The position numbers were made by a program, and so were the translations under genes. The notes under the pieces are model-generated. The model had not been told where the DNA came from, did no database searches, and saw nothing but the letters and a program-made list of their open reading frames with translations. Below, one piece after another: positions 7,497-13,735 of a stretch of DNA of 15,319 nt. How positions within the stretch are numbered: position 1 is the stretch's first letter; each line of letters begins with the position of its first letter. This DNA comes from Butyrivibrio sp. (lineage in GTDB: Bacteria; Bacillota; Clostridia; Lachnospirales; Lachnospiraceae), in NCBI GenBank assembly GCA_024688095.1, contig JAILEJ010000284.1, positions 1 to 15,319 of the forward strand. The letters run 5' to 3'.

Positions 7497-9329
7497 TCAA
7501 AAATCAAGTGAATCGATGAGTTCAAGAGTATGCTCATTATTCATCTTATTACACATCTCGATGAATTTATCAAGTGGTACATTCTGAATCTGCTTATTAG
7601 ATCCACGAACATTGATTGAAACTGTATTCTCTGCAGCCTCTTTATCTCCAAGTACAAGAATATATGGATCCTTGTAATTCTTGAATTTCTTGATCTTCTC
7701 CTTCATATTGCTGTCTGAATAATCAACTTCAACATCAACATGATTTGCAGTAAGTGCATTAGCCACCTTCTTGGCATATTCATTATGCTCTTCTCTGATA
7801 GGTACAATACCTACCTGATATGGACTAAGCCAGAATGGGAATGCACCCTTAAAGTTTTCAATAATGATTCCAATAAATCTTTCAAGTGAACCATAAATAG
7901 CTCTGTGTATAACTACAGGCTGCTTAAGAGTTCCATCCTTATCCTGATATGTAAGTTCAAAATTGTGTGGAAGCTGGAAATCAAGCTGTACTGTTCCGCA
8001 CTGCCATTCTCTTCCAAGAGCATCCTTAATCTGAAGGTCTATCTTAGGGCCATAGAATGCACCATCACCTTCATTTATTTCATATCCACCTTCACCATAT
8101 TTCTGATCAAGAATTTCCTTAAGATTGGCTTCAGCTTTGTTCCATACTTCGATATCACCCATGAAATCATCTGGTCTTGTAGAAAACTCTGCTCTATATG
8201 TAACACCAAAAGTCTTGTAGATTTCATCTGCAATACTGATAATATCAAGAATCTCATCCTTAATCTGATCTTCTGTTACAAATGTATGATCATCATCCTG
8301 ACGGAATTCCTGTACTCTGAACAATCCGTTCATCTGTCCGGATTTTTCTTTTCTATGAAGGACATCATACTCACTATATCTGATAGGAAGCTCTTTATAA
8401 GAGTGATTTGTTCTCTTATATTCCATCATAGCATTAGGACAGTTCATAGGCTTAGCTGCCATTGTATCCTGTGTCTCAATTGAAAATGCTGCAGTAGCAT
8501 CTGATTCTACAGTATCTGTTGCACTTGTTCCATCTGTTACACCAGGTATAAGGAACATATTGTTTACATAATGAGCCCAGTGTCCACTAATAAGCCATAA
8601 CTTCTTGTTATTGATAAGTGGAGCTGAAATTTCCTGATACTCATGCATAGCCTGAAGATCTCTTGAATACTTAAGAAGCTTTTGGTACATCTTCCAGCCT
8701 CTTGGAAGCCAATATGGCATACCAGGTGCTGTCTCATTAAACATAAACAGATCAAGTTCTGGTCCAATTTTCTTATGATCTCTTTCAAGTGCTTCCTGAA
8801 CAAGTTTGATATGCTCTTTTAACTGATTCTTATCAGGGAATGCATATACATATATTCTCTGAAGATGATCTCTGTTCTCATCACCTCTCCAATAAGCAGC
8901 AGAAACTGCTTTAATCTTAAATGCTGCATTCATAAGCTCCTGAGCATTTTCAACGTGAGGTCCTCTACAAAGATCAACAAAGTCATCGCCTGTATTATAA
9001 GTTGTAATTGTCTCATCTTCAGGAAGGTCATTTATAAGTTCAACCTTAAATCTCTGATCCTTAAATATCTCAAGAGCCTCAGCTTTTGTAACCTCTTTTC
9101 TTACAAAATCTTCTCTTCTTTTAAGGATTTCTCTCATCTTGTCTTCAATTGTCTTGTAATCATCTGTTGTAACAGCTCTTGGAAGTTCAAAGTCATAATA
9201 AAATCCATCAGCAATCTGTGGACCTATTGCAATCTGCACGTTTTCTTTTCCAAAAATTTCCATTACTGCTTTTGCAAGTATATGTGCAAGAGAATGACGA
9301 TATACTTCCAAATACTCTTCTTTTGTCAT
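7497..9329 (-). CDS. thrS: Threonine--tRNA ligase, TGS-less form
   Basis: Class II synthetase that charges tRNA-Thr in the cytoplasm. It has 610 residues. The protein starts directly in the editing domain: HSLAH at 12-16 and CRGPH at 121-125 correspond to the H73/H77 and C182/H186 editing residues of E. coli ThrRS, so the roughly 60-residue N-terminal TGS domain is absent. AGGAGGT four bases before the ATG confirms this start. The catalytic core follows: motif 2-like FRVQEFRQDDDHTF, KPMNCPN at 293-299, and motif 3-like HRAIYGSLERFIGI, then the C-terminal anticodon-binding domain (QVGIVPIREEHNEYAKKV...). An insertion of about 25 residues, rich in Thr/Ala/Ser/Asp, interrupts residues 263-289 between MFL and MAAKPMNCP. 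Expression is probably controlled by the T-box leader upstream. It is a single-gene transcript ended by the hairpin at 7421-7457. Confidence 0.96.
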   Translation of the reverse strand: MTKEEYLEVYRHSLAHILAKAVMEIFGKENVQIAIGPQIADGFYYDFELPRAVTTDDYKTIEDKMREILKRREDFVRKEVTKAEALEIFKDQRFKVELINDLPEDETITTYNTGDDFVDLCRGPHVENAQELMNAAFKIKAVSAAYWRGDENRDHLQRIYVYAFPDKNQLKEHIKLVQEALERDHKKIGPELDLFMFNETAPGMPYWLPRGWKMYQKLLKYSRDLQAMHEYQEISAPLINNKKLWLISGHWAHYVNNMFLIPGVTDGTSATDTVESDATAAFSIETQDTMAAKPMNCPNAMMEYKRTNHSYKELPIRYSEYDVLHRKEKSGQMNGLFRVQEFRQDDDHTFVTEDQIKDEILDIISIADEIYKTFGVTYRAEFSTRPDDFMGDIEVWNKAEANLKEILDQKYGEGGYEINEGDGAFYGPKIDLQIKDALGREWQCGTVQLDFQLPHNFELTYQDKDGTLKQPVVIHRAIYGSLERFIGIIIENFKGAFPFWLSPYQVGIVPIREEHNEYAKKVANALTANHVDVEVDYSDSNMKEKIKKFKNYKDPYILVLGDKEAAENTVSINVRGSNKQIQNVPLDKFIEMCNKMNNEHTLELIDSLDF

Positions 9330-9414
9330 AACGACCTCCTAAAATTAATAATACAAATCCATTAAAAATGAATTTTAATTTGCTTTATAGAAAACATTGC
9401 AAATTTCCTATAAA

Positions 9415-9640
9415 AAAATCCCATGTACTTCTCAGTACATGGGACGTATTTACGCGGTTCCACCCAAGTTGCAGAAAAATCTTCTGCCTCTCATTATGAT
9501 TATAACGGAATCACCGGACCGGATTGGGGTCTCTCCGAGTTAGTTTTCAGACAGTTCCAAATAGAACATTCACAGCACTGTATTAAACAGATGTTCCTCT
9601 CTGCATTCTTTCCTGACTTACTCTTCTCATCAACGATTTA
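9415..9640 (-). promoter_or_regulatory. T-box riboswitch, threonine-specific leader of thrS
   Basis: On the minus strand the leader starts with GTTGATGAGAAGAGTAAG, a typical stem I 5' side. The conserved T-box TGGGTGGAACCGCG lies at 9466-9453 and a terminator hairpin follows it. In the 3' side of stem I the run CTGAAAACTAACTCGG places ACT (9544-9542), a threonine codon, in the specifier position. Uncharged tRNA-Thr would pair with the specifier and, through its NCCA end, with the T-box, stabilising the antiterminator and allowing thrS transcription. Specificity matches the gene downstream. Confidence 0.93.
9420..9443 (-). terminator. T-box leader terminator
   Basis: CCCATGTACT pairs perfectly with AGTACATGGG around a four-base loop, followed on the minus strand by A then seven T. 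This is the terminator arm of the thrS T-box and competes with the antiterminator containing the T-box sequence. Confidence 0.9.
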
Positions 9641-9645
9641 AATAA

Positions 9646-9674
9646 ATTTTATATCCTGTTTTTATAAAAGTAAA
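9646..9674 (-). promoter_or_regulatory. Promoter of thrS and its T-box leader
   Basis: Minus strand TTTACT (9674-9669), 17 bases, TAAAAT (9651-9646). The predicted start is near 9640, where stem I of the T-box begins. It overlaps the end of the SEC-C gene's 3' region (stop at 9683). Confidence 0.6.
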
Positions 9675-9682
9675 GCTAATTT

Positions 9683-10192
9683 TTAGAATTTACCCTTACC
9701 GTGGCACTTCTTATATTTCTTTCCACTTCCACATGGACATGGATCATTAGGATAAATCTTCTGTTCTTTACGTACAGTTGTTGAATCCTTCTGCTCTTTA
9801 TAAAGCTCTTTTCTCTTTTCTTCTGAGAAAATTTCTTCCCATTCAGGAAGATTATAGAGCCAGTCTGCACCTGCTGCTACCATGTTCTTATAAAGAAGTT
9901 CCTTATCAAATCCAAGATTAACCTCTGTATCCTCTTCCATTTCTTCAATAGGATTTCTCTCTTTAAGACTTTCATCTATACCATCAAGGAAACCAACCAT
10001 TGTCATAACGTCTACACTGTATTTTTCAGCAAGTTCTTTGACTGTTCCCTTAACTACTTCATCAGGATTTTTCAGAAGGATAGCATATATGTCACGCTCT
10101 TTCTGAAAATATTCTGTCCACAATCTCTGAAGATCACCTTTATTTGCTGTTTCTGAATATGCTTTATCACGCCACTCTTTTAGTAATGCCAT
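9683..10192 (-). CDS. SEC-C motif (zinc-binding) domain protein
   Basis: A 169-residue soluble acidic protein ending in the SEC-C motif CPCGSGKKYKKCH (C152, C154, C163, H164), the zinc-binding module also found at the C-terminus of SecA. It lacks any SecA ATPase domain, so it is a stand-alone SEC-C protein. The helical N-terminal region (MALLKEWRDKAYSE... to about residue 125) is shared by many Clostridia proteins of this type, but I know no established role. The ATG has only a GTGGGA-like ribosome binding site around 10205-10200, and this lies in a leader that can fold in two ways. It has its own promoter at 10263-10291 and ends just before the thrS promoter. Confidence 0.85.
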   Translation of the reverse strand: MALLKEWRDKAYSETANKGDLQRLWTEYFQKERDIYAILLKNPDEVVKGTVKELAEKYSVDVMTMVGFLDGIDESLKERNPIEEMEEDTEVNLGFDKELLYKNMVAAGADWLYNLPEWEEIFSEEKRKELYKEQKDSTTVRKEQKIYPNDPCPCGSGKKYKKCHGKGKF

Positions 10193-10199
10193 AACTAAA

Positions 10200-10253
10200 T
10201 CCCACTTTCTCTTTAAAAAAAATTTTTGTTCGAACTCATAAGTGGGTTCAAAC
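10200..10253 (-). promoter_or_regulatory. Structured leader of the SEC-C gene: hairpin with two alternative pairings
   Basis: Minus strand: GTTTGAACCCA pairs with TGAGTTCGAAC (10253-10228, one mismatch and one G-T pair, four-base loop), followed by AAAAATTTTTTTT. This has the form of an intrinsic terminator only about 60 bases before the ATG. CCCACTT (10246-10240), part of that stem, is also a perfect complement of AAGTGGG (10207-10201), which overlaps the putative ribosome binding site. The two pairings exclude each other. Its regulatory role is inferred. Confidence 0.4.
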
Positions 10254-10262
10254 GTACCATTT

Positions 10263-10291
10263 ATTTTATAATAAATTCACTCGAAAGTAAA
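10263..10291 (-). promoter_or_regulatory. Promoter of the SEC-C gene
   Basis: Minus strand TTTACT (10291-10286), 17 bases, TAAAAT (10268-10263). These are the same two hexamers and spacing as at thrS and the YerC-like gene. The predicted start is near 10257, immediately before the leader hairpin. Confidence 0.6.
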
Positions 10292-10392
10292 TATTTTTAT
10301 AAAAGCATACCAGAAAGCAATCTATACAAGGTTTGCACCATGAATATGAAAAATCACTCTCCATCAATTATTACAAATTTGTTATAATTATA

Positions 10393-10422
10393 TTGCGAAC
10401 AAGCGGATATTAATGTTATAAT
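10393..10422 (+). promoter_or_regulatory. Promoter of the M23-like/bactofilin pair
   Basis: TTGCGA (10393-10398), 18-base spacer, TATAAT (10417-10422), with TG one base upstream of the -10. Leader of about 35 bases to the ATG at 10464. Confidence 0.65.
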
Positions 10423-10463
10423 ACAGTGTTAATAAATGTGTTTTTTTGTATAAAAGGAGACTT

Positions 10464-11336
10464 ATGGCCATTAACAATATGCCCAGAAAGCACAGACACA
10501 GAAGGCACTATACTATCATGTTTATTTCCGGTGATTCAGATGCCAATAATAAAAGAATCCATCTGAATTATGTCCAGACACAGTTGCTTGCATTTACTGC
10601 ATTTGCAATAGTTCTCGCCATTATATGTTACGTGATCTATTCATCAATGACTTTATATTCTATGCGGAATTATGAAAAAGTGCAATCTGCGACTATAAAG
10701 GAGCTAAACGATAACAATGCCGCTCTGGAAGCAGAAAACTCTGAACTTAATAAAAAAATAGAACAGCTTTCATATACTTTGAATGAAAAAGTTCAAACTG
10801 AAGCCCAGTTAGCCGAAGAGGCTGAAGCAAATAGTTTGCCAACCGGTTATCCACTCACTGGTACAGCAGCTATGGAAAGCACCTTTGACGATCCAAACAG
10901 CACAAATATTGCTACTACTCTTACACAGGATGCCACGCAGACTGAAGATGATACTGATGATACTGAAGAGGATGCTGATGATACTGGAGATAATGATGCT
11001 GCTGTCGAGGCATCATCCGAAGCTGATACCTCAGCTCAAAATCCAATCGTGATTTTCAAAGGAGAGCAGGGTTCCAATATCGTTGCGACAGGAAATGGAA
11101 CTGTTCTTTCAGTTACTGCTGATTCAAAATATGGAACATGCATAACAATTGATCACGGAGATGGCTATTATTCAATATATCGTAATAAAGGTGATTCTCT
11201 TGTAAATGAAGGCGATACCGTTATCCGTGGCAGCATCCTGTTCATAATAAATGAAGAAAATACACTTTTAGGATACCAGATAAAAGAAGGCGAAGAATAT
11301 ATTGACCCTGAAACTATGATTGATATAAGTGGTTGA
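10464..11336 (+). CDS. Membrane-anchored M23-like protein, catalytic residues missing
   Basis: A 290-residue protein. I start it at the ATG at 10464 behind AAGGAG (10454-10459), not at the TTG 18 bases earlier. A basic N-terminus (MPRKHRHRRH) precedes one membrane helix at about 39-60. A coiled coil follows at about 69-120 (IKELNDNNAALEAENSELNKK...), then a very acidic low-complexity stretch at about 155-190. The last 95 residues have the LytM/M23 fold pattern: GNGTVLSV, YGTCITIDHGDGYYSIYR, VNEGDTVIRG, then LGYQIKEGEEYIDPE. Active M23 enzymes have a His in the YAHL position and HLHFE near the end. Here these are YRNK and LGYQI, so no zinc site is visible and peptidase activity is unlikely. 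It overlaps the region feeding the bactofilin gene, 17 bases downstream, and probably acts with it at the envelope. Confidence 0.88.
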   Translation: MAINNMPRKHRHRRHYTIMFISGDSDANNKRIHLNYVQTQLLAFTAFAIVLAIICYVIYSSMTLYSMRNYEKVQSATIKELNDNNAALEAENSELNKKIEQLSYTLNEKVQTEAQLAEEAEANSLPTGYPLTGTAAMESTFDDPNSTNIATTLTQDATQTEDDTDDTEEDADDTGDNDAAVEASSEADTSAQNPIVIFKGEQGSNIVATGNGTVLSVTADSKYGTCITIDHGDGYYSIYRNKGDSLVNEGDTVIRGSILFIINEENTLLGYQIKEGEEYIDPETMIDISG

Positions 11337-11353
11337 TATTTGGAGGAAAAAAT

Positions 11354-11764
11354 ATGTTTAATAGACAAAAATCTTTAAATACCGATACATCTTTAGAGCA
11401 AATCGTAAGTATTATTGGTCCTGGTGCAGTTGTTGAAGGTCCTTTTACCGCAAAAGACTCAACAAGAGTTGATGGAACCATAAATGGTAATGTTACTATA
11501 AGCGGTTCTCTTATCATTGGTTTTGATGGGAAAATTAATGGAACTGTATCTGCTCTAAACATATACAATGCCGGTGAAATTCATGGAAATGTTACTGCAG
11601 GTGGTAAAGTTGAAATAAGTGATACTGGTAAAATATTTGGAGATATCATTTCAAAGAGTCTAGTAATAGACGAAAATGCGGTATTCCAGGGACAATGCAC
11701 AATGACAAGTGATAAATCTTCTGCTGAAACAGCAAAAGAAAGAGCTGTTACACCTAAAGAATAA
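11354..11764 (+). CDS. Bactofilin (polymer-forming cytoskeletal protein)
   Basis: A 136-residue bactofilin. The core at about 20-117 is a run of short beta turns with Gly and hydrophobic residues at regular spacing (GPGAVVEGPFTAKDSTRVDG, INGNVTISGSLIIG, INGTVSALNIYNAGEIHGNV, GGKVEISDTGKIFGDI), as expected for the right-handed beta helix that polymerises without nucleotide. Short disordered ends flank it. The ATG at 11354 has GGAGG seven bases upstream (11342-11346), so I reject the TTG at 11333, which overlaps the previous gene's end. Bactofilins in other bacteria scaffold peptidoglycan enzymes and are often paired with M23 genes, as here. A hairpin terminator follows. Confidence 0.94.
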   Translation: MFNRQKSLNTDTSLEQIVSIIGPGAVVEGPFTAKDSTRVDGTINGNVTISGSLIIGFDGKINGTVSALNIYNAGEIHGNVTAGGKVEISDTGKIFGDIISKSLVIDENAVFQGQCTMTSDKSSAETAKERAVTPKE

Positions 11765-11786
11765 TTATATTTTATAAAAGAGAAAG

Positions 11787-11814
11787 CGGCTATTGTGAAT
11801 TATCACAATAGCCG
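11787..11814. terminator. Intrinsic terminator after the bactofilin gene, probably bidirectional
   Basis: CGGCTATTGTGA pairs perfectly with TCACAATAGCCG (12 bp, four-base loop), followed by TTATTTTTAATC rightward. Leftward it is followed by CTTTCTCTTTT, so it may also end the convergent YerC-like transcript. Confidence 0.88.
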
Positions 11815-11849
11815 TTATTTTTAATCTCAATTTTCAATTCTGATAAAAC

Positions 11850-12140
11850 TCAATCATTAAGTCTTTCAAAAACCATTTCATAGCCGTCATCCCCATAATT
11901 AAGGGATCTGTTTACTCTACTGATTGTTGCTGTAGATGCTCCAGTCTTCTCTGCAATCTCGAGATATGTCTTATGATCTCTTAACATTGATGCAACTTCA
12001 AATCTCTGAGATAAAGATAATAGTTCATTAACTGTGCACAAATCTTCGAAAAAACTGTAGCACTCTTCTTTATTCTGCAAACAAAGAACAGCGTCAAACA
12101 GATGATCAACAGCATCAGTCCTGATTTTCTTGTTCATCAT
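11850..12140 (-). CDS. YerC/YecD-type TrpR-related transcriptional regulator
   Basis: A small all-helical DNA-binding protein of the TrpR superfamily, 96 residues. Residues 1-55 form the dimerisation helices (VDHLFDAVLCLQNKEECYSFFEDLCTVNELLSLSQR). The helix-turn-helix is at about 59-80 (YLEIAEKTGASTATISRVNR). It matches the YerC/YecD group found across Firmicutes, whose ligand is not generally established, so I give no trp link. AAGGAGG at 12151-12145 lies four bases before the first ATG and seven before the second (start at 12137). The second may be the true start, costing one residue. It is transcribed alone, divergently from the cold-shock gene, from a promoter at 12213-12241. Confidence 0.9.
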   Translation of the reverse strand: MMNKKIRTDAVDHLFDAVLCLQNKEECYSFFEDLCTVNELLSLSQRFEVASMLRDHKTYLEIAEKTGASTATISRVNRSLNYGDDGYEMVFERLND

Positions 12141-12212
12141 TCCGCCTCCTTGAAAAAAAGTTTATAGACGGTAATTAACTAAATTTCGTCAATAACACTT
12201 TAATACTTGGAT

Positions 12213-12241
12213 ATTTTATCATACTAAAGTTCTAAAGTAAA
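12213..12241 (-). promoter_or_regulatory. Promoter of the YerC-like gene
   Basis: Minus strand TTTACT (12241-12236), 17 bases, TAAAAT (12218-12213), with TG one base upstream of the -10. Leader of about 65 bases. Confidence 0.62.
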
Positions 12242-12300
12242 GCATCGTTATAAAATGAGCGGAAAATTGTGATTTTTTTAATAAAAATATAAATAATTTC

Positions 12301-12329
12301 TTTACTTTTAATAAACTATGTGCTATCTT
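12301..12329 (+). promoter_or_regulatory. Promoter of the cold-shock gene
   Basis: TTTACT (12301-12306), 17-base spacer, TATCTT (12324-12329), with TG one base upstream giving an extended -10. It is divergent from the YerC-like promoter about 60 bases away. It gives a leader of about 75 bases. Confidence 0.55.
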
Positions 12330-12351
12330 TATTATGTTGTCTGGGGACAGC

Positions 12352-12374
12352 ATACTATACATAATGTGTAGTAT
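12352..12374 (+). promoter_or_regulatory. AT-rich hairpin in the cold-shock gene leader
   Basis: ATACTATACA pairs with TGTGTAGTAT (10 pairs, one G-T, loop TAA) just 37 bases before the start codon, followed by an ATTATTATTTTTTATTTT tract. Such a weak, AT-rich stem would be more stable in the cold. A thermosensing or attenuation role is inferred only. Confidence 0.4.
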
Positions 12375-12411
12375 ATTATTATTTTTTATTTTCCAGTGTA
12401 GGTAACAAAAG

Positions 12412-12612
12412 ATGAACAAAGGTACAGTTAAGTGGTTCAACAACCAGAAGGGTTATGGATTCATTTCAGATGAGGCTGGTAATGATGTATTTGTACATTA
12501 TTCAGGACTTAACATGGAAGGATTCAAGTCTCTTGAAGAAGGCGCTTCAGTTGATTACGATGTAATCCAGGGCGAAAAGGGACCACAGGCAGTAAACGTA
12601 AACAAGCTTTAA
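12412..12612 (+). CDS. Cold-shock domain protein (Csp family)
   Basis: A 66-residue single-domain cold-shock protein, the standard length. RNP1 is visible as KGYGFIS (about 14-20) and RNP2 as VFVHYS (about 26-31), preceded by the conserved GTVKWFNNQ. It binds single-stranded RNA and DNA and melts mRNA structure. The ribosome binding site is weak (AGGTAAC), as is common in csp leaders, and the roughly 75-base leader contains a hairpin. It is a single-gene transcript ended by the hairpin at 12707-12742. Several csp paralogues usually exist per genome, so I give no specific letter. Confidence 0.96.
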   Translation: MNKGTVKWFNNQKGYGFISDEAGNDVFVHYSGLNMEGFKSLEEGASVDYDVIQGEKGPQAVNVNKL

Positions 12613-12706
12613 TTTTGGCTTAAAGCACTATTAATCAAGACTACAGTGTGCCTTATTCTTATATAAATTGATTTATTTAGAATTCACGATGTATAAATGA
12701 TTAATC

Positions 12707-12742
12707 AAAAGTCCCATCCTATTTACATAGGATGGGACTTTT
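12707..12742 (+). terminator. Intrinsic terminator of the cold-shock gene
   Basis: A perfect 16-bp stem: AAAAGTCCCATCCTAT pairs with ATAGGATGGGACTTTT, loop TTAC. The T run that would follow the GC core is part of the stem. Apart from this and the hisA terminator, the 12613-12927 gap shows nothing I can name. Confidence 0.85.
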
Positions 12743-12795
12743 GCGTTTAATATTTTATGCATATTTATACAGACTATGCAAAAATAATAATAAAA

Positions 12796-12836
12796 ATCCG
12801 GATAGAATATGATATATATCATTTATCTATCCGGAT
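12796..12836 (-). terminator. Intrinsic terminator of the dapA-dapB-hisA operon
   Basis: ATCCGGATAGA pairs perfectly with TCTATCCGGAT, with an inner palindrome TGATATATATCA extending the arm. On the minus strand it is followed by TTTTATTATTATTTTTGC. It lies about 90 bases past the hisA stop. Confidence 0.82.
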
Positions 12837-12927
12837 CTTCTATTTTAATAATGATAACGAATAACTATATAATCTTTCTTTCCATTAGCACGCGAAAAGT
12901 AATACCTTTTGTCACTTCATTACAAAA

Positions 12928-13734
12928 TCATACATCCTCTTCTTCAAACTCTTCAAGTGGACTCTCAACAGTTTCTATTACTTCATCCAATGTTAGCTTT
13001 CCGCCAAATATATCTAACGCGCTTCCTACAGTAACATCGAGTTTATCCATTCCGAACCATTTGATTTCCTTTATATCCTGTAAGCTGTGGACGCCTCCGG
13101 CATATGTCATCGGCTTACCACCCCAGTCTCCCAGAATTGTAGCAACATTTCTTTCAATACCATTTTGCTTTCCTTCTACATCTGTTGCATGTATAAGGAA
13201 TTCATCACAATACTTTGAAAGCATGTTTAAAGTTTTTTCTTCAAGCTTAATATTCGTAAATTTCTGCCATCTGTCGGTGACAATATAATATGCATCATCT
13301 CTGTATTTGCAGCTAAGGTCTAGAACAAGTCTCTCTTTCCCGACCGCCTTTAATAATTTGGCAAGATTATCAAAATTAATTTCGCCATCTGAAAATACAT
13401 ATGATGTAACAATTACATGCGACGCTCCACAGCGAATAAAATCTGCTGCATTTTCAGCTGTTATTCCGCCTCCAATCTGCAAAAGACCCGGAGTTACACA
13501 TAGCGCTTCTGTTGCCTGATTAAGTGACTCCTCATAATATTTACTCCCGGCATGATTAAGAATAATTATATGTCCGCCTTCAAGTCCAAGACTTTCATAT
13601 AATTTCGCATAGTATGATGCATCAGACTGACTAGCATAGTTTTCAAACGCTTCGTCATTTTCATCTTTTAATGAACTACCTACAATTTGTTTAACCTTGC
13701 CATTATGAATATCTATACAAGGACGAAATTTCAT
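12928..13734 (-). CDS. hisA: ProFAR isomerase, eukaryotic-type HisA
   Basis: Phosphoribosylformimino-5-aminoimidazole carboxamide ribotide isomerase, fourth step of histidine synthesis, an (alpha/beta)8 barrel of 268 residues. The sequence follows the fungal/plant HIS6 pattern, not the usual bacterial HisA: KFRPCIDIHNGKVKQIVG at the N-terminus, SYYAKLYESLGLEGGHIIIL, QIGGGI at 86-91, LVLDLSCK, HATDVEGK at 182-189, YAGGVHSLQDI, and GSALDIFGG at 237-245. D8 and D139 fit the general acid/base pair. The C-terminal 10 residues are acidic. The start is one base after the dapB stop, with no clear ribosome binding site, suggesting translational coupling. No other his gene is visible. Its place behind dapB makes it a stand-alone his gene in a lysine operon. 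Confidence 0.88.
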   Translation of the reverse strand: MKFRPCIDIHNGKVKQIVGSSLKDENDEAFENYASQSDASYYAKLYESLGLEGGHIIILNHAGSKYYEESLNQATEALCVTPGLLQIGGGITAENAADFIRCGASHVIVTSYVFSDGEINFDNLAKLLKAVGKERLVLDLSCKYRDDAYYIVTDRWQKFTNIKLEEKTLNMLSKYCDEFLIHATDVEGKQNGIERNVATILGDWGGKPMTYAGGVHSLQDIKEIKWFGMDKLDVTVGSALDIFGGKLTLDEVIETVESPLEEFEEEDV

Positions 13735-13735
13735 A

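Noticed and set aside
7905..8483. 192-codon plus-strand frame inside thrS
   Set aside because: Antisense to a strongly conserved synthetase; low-complexity I/L/S/F-rich translation typical of a shadow frame.
8865..9365. 166-codon plus-strand frame over the start of thrS
   Set aside because: Antisense shadow of the ThrRS editing domain, with no ribosome binding site or family pattern.
9423..9641. 72-codon plus-strand frame across the thrS leader
   Set aside because: The region is a T-box riboswitch on the opposite strand, with terminator, T-box and specifier all recognisable.
10231..10250. LexA-type SOS box in the GAAC...GTTC palindrome
   Set aside because: The gap between GAAC and GTTC is 10 bases, not the 4 expected of a Gram-positive SOS box.
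12809..13288. 159-codon plus-strand frame opposite hisA
   Set aside because: Ser/Thr/Ile-rich shadow of the hisA frame, starting inside the hisA terminator.
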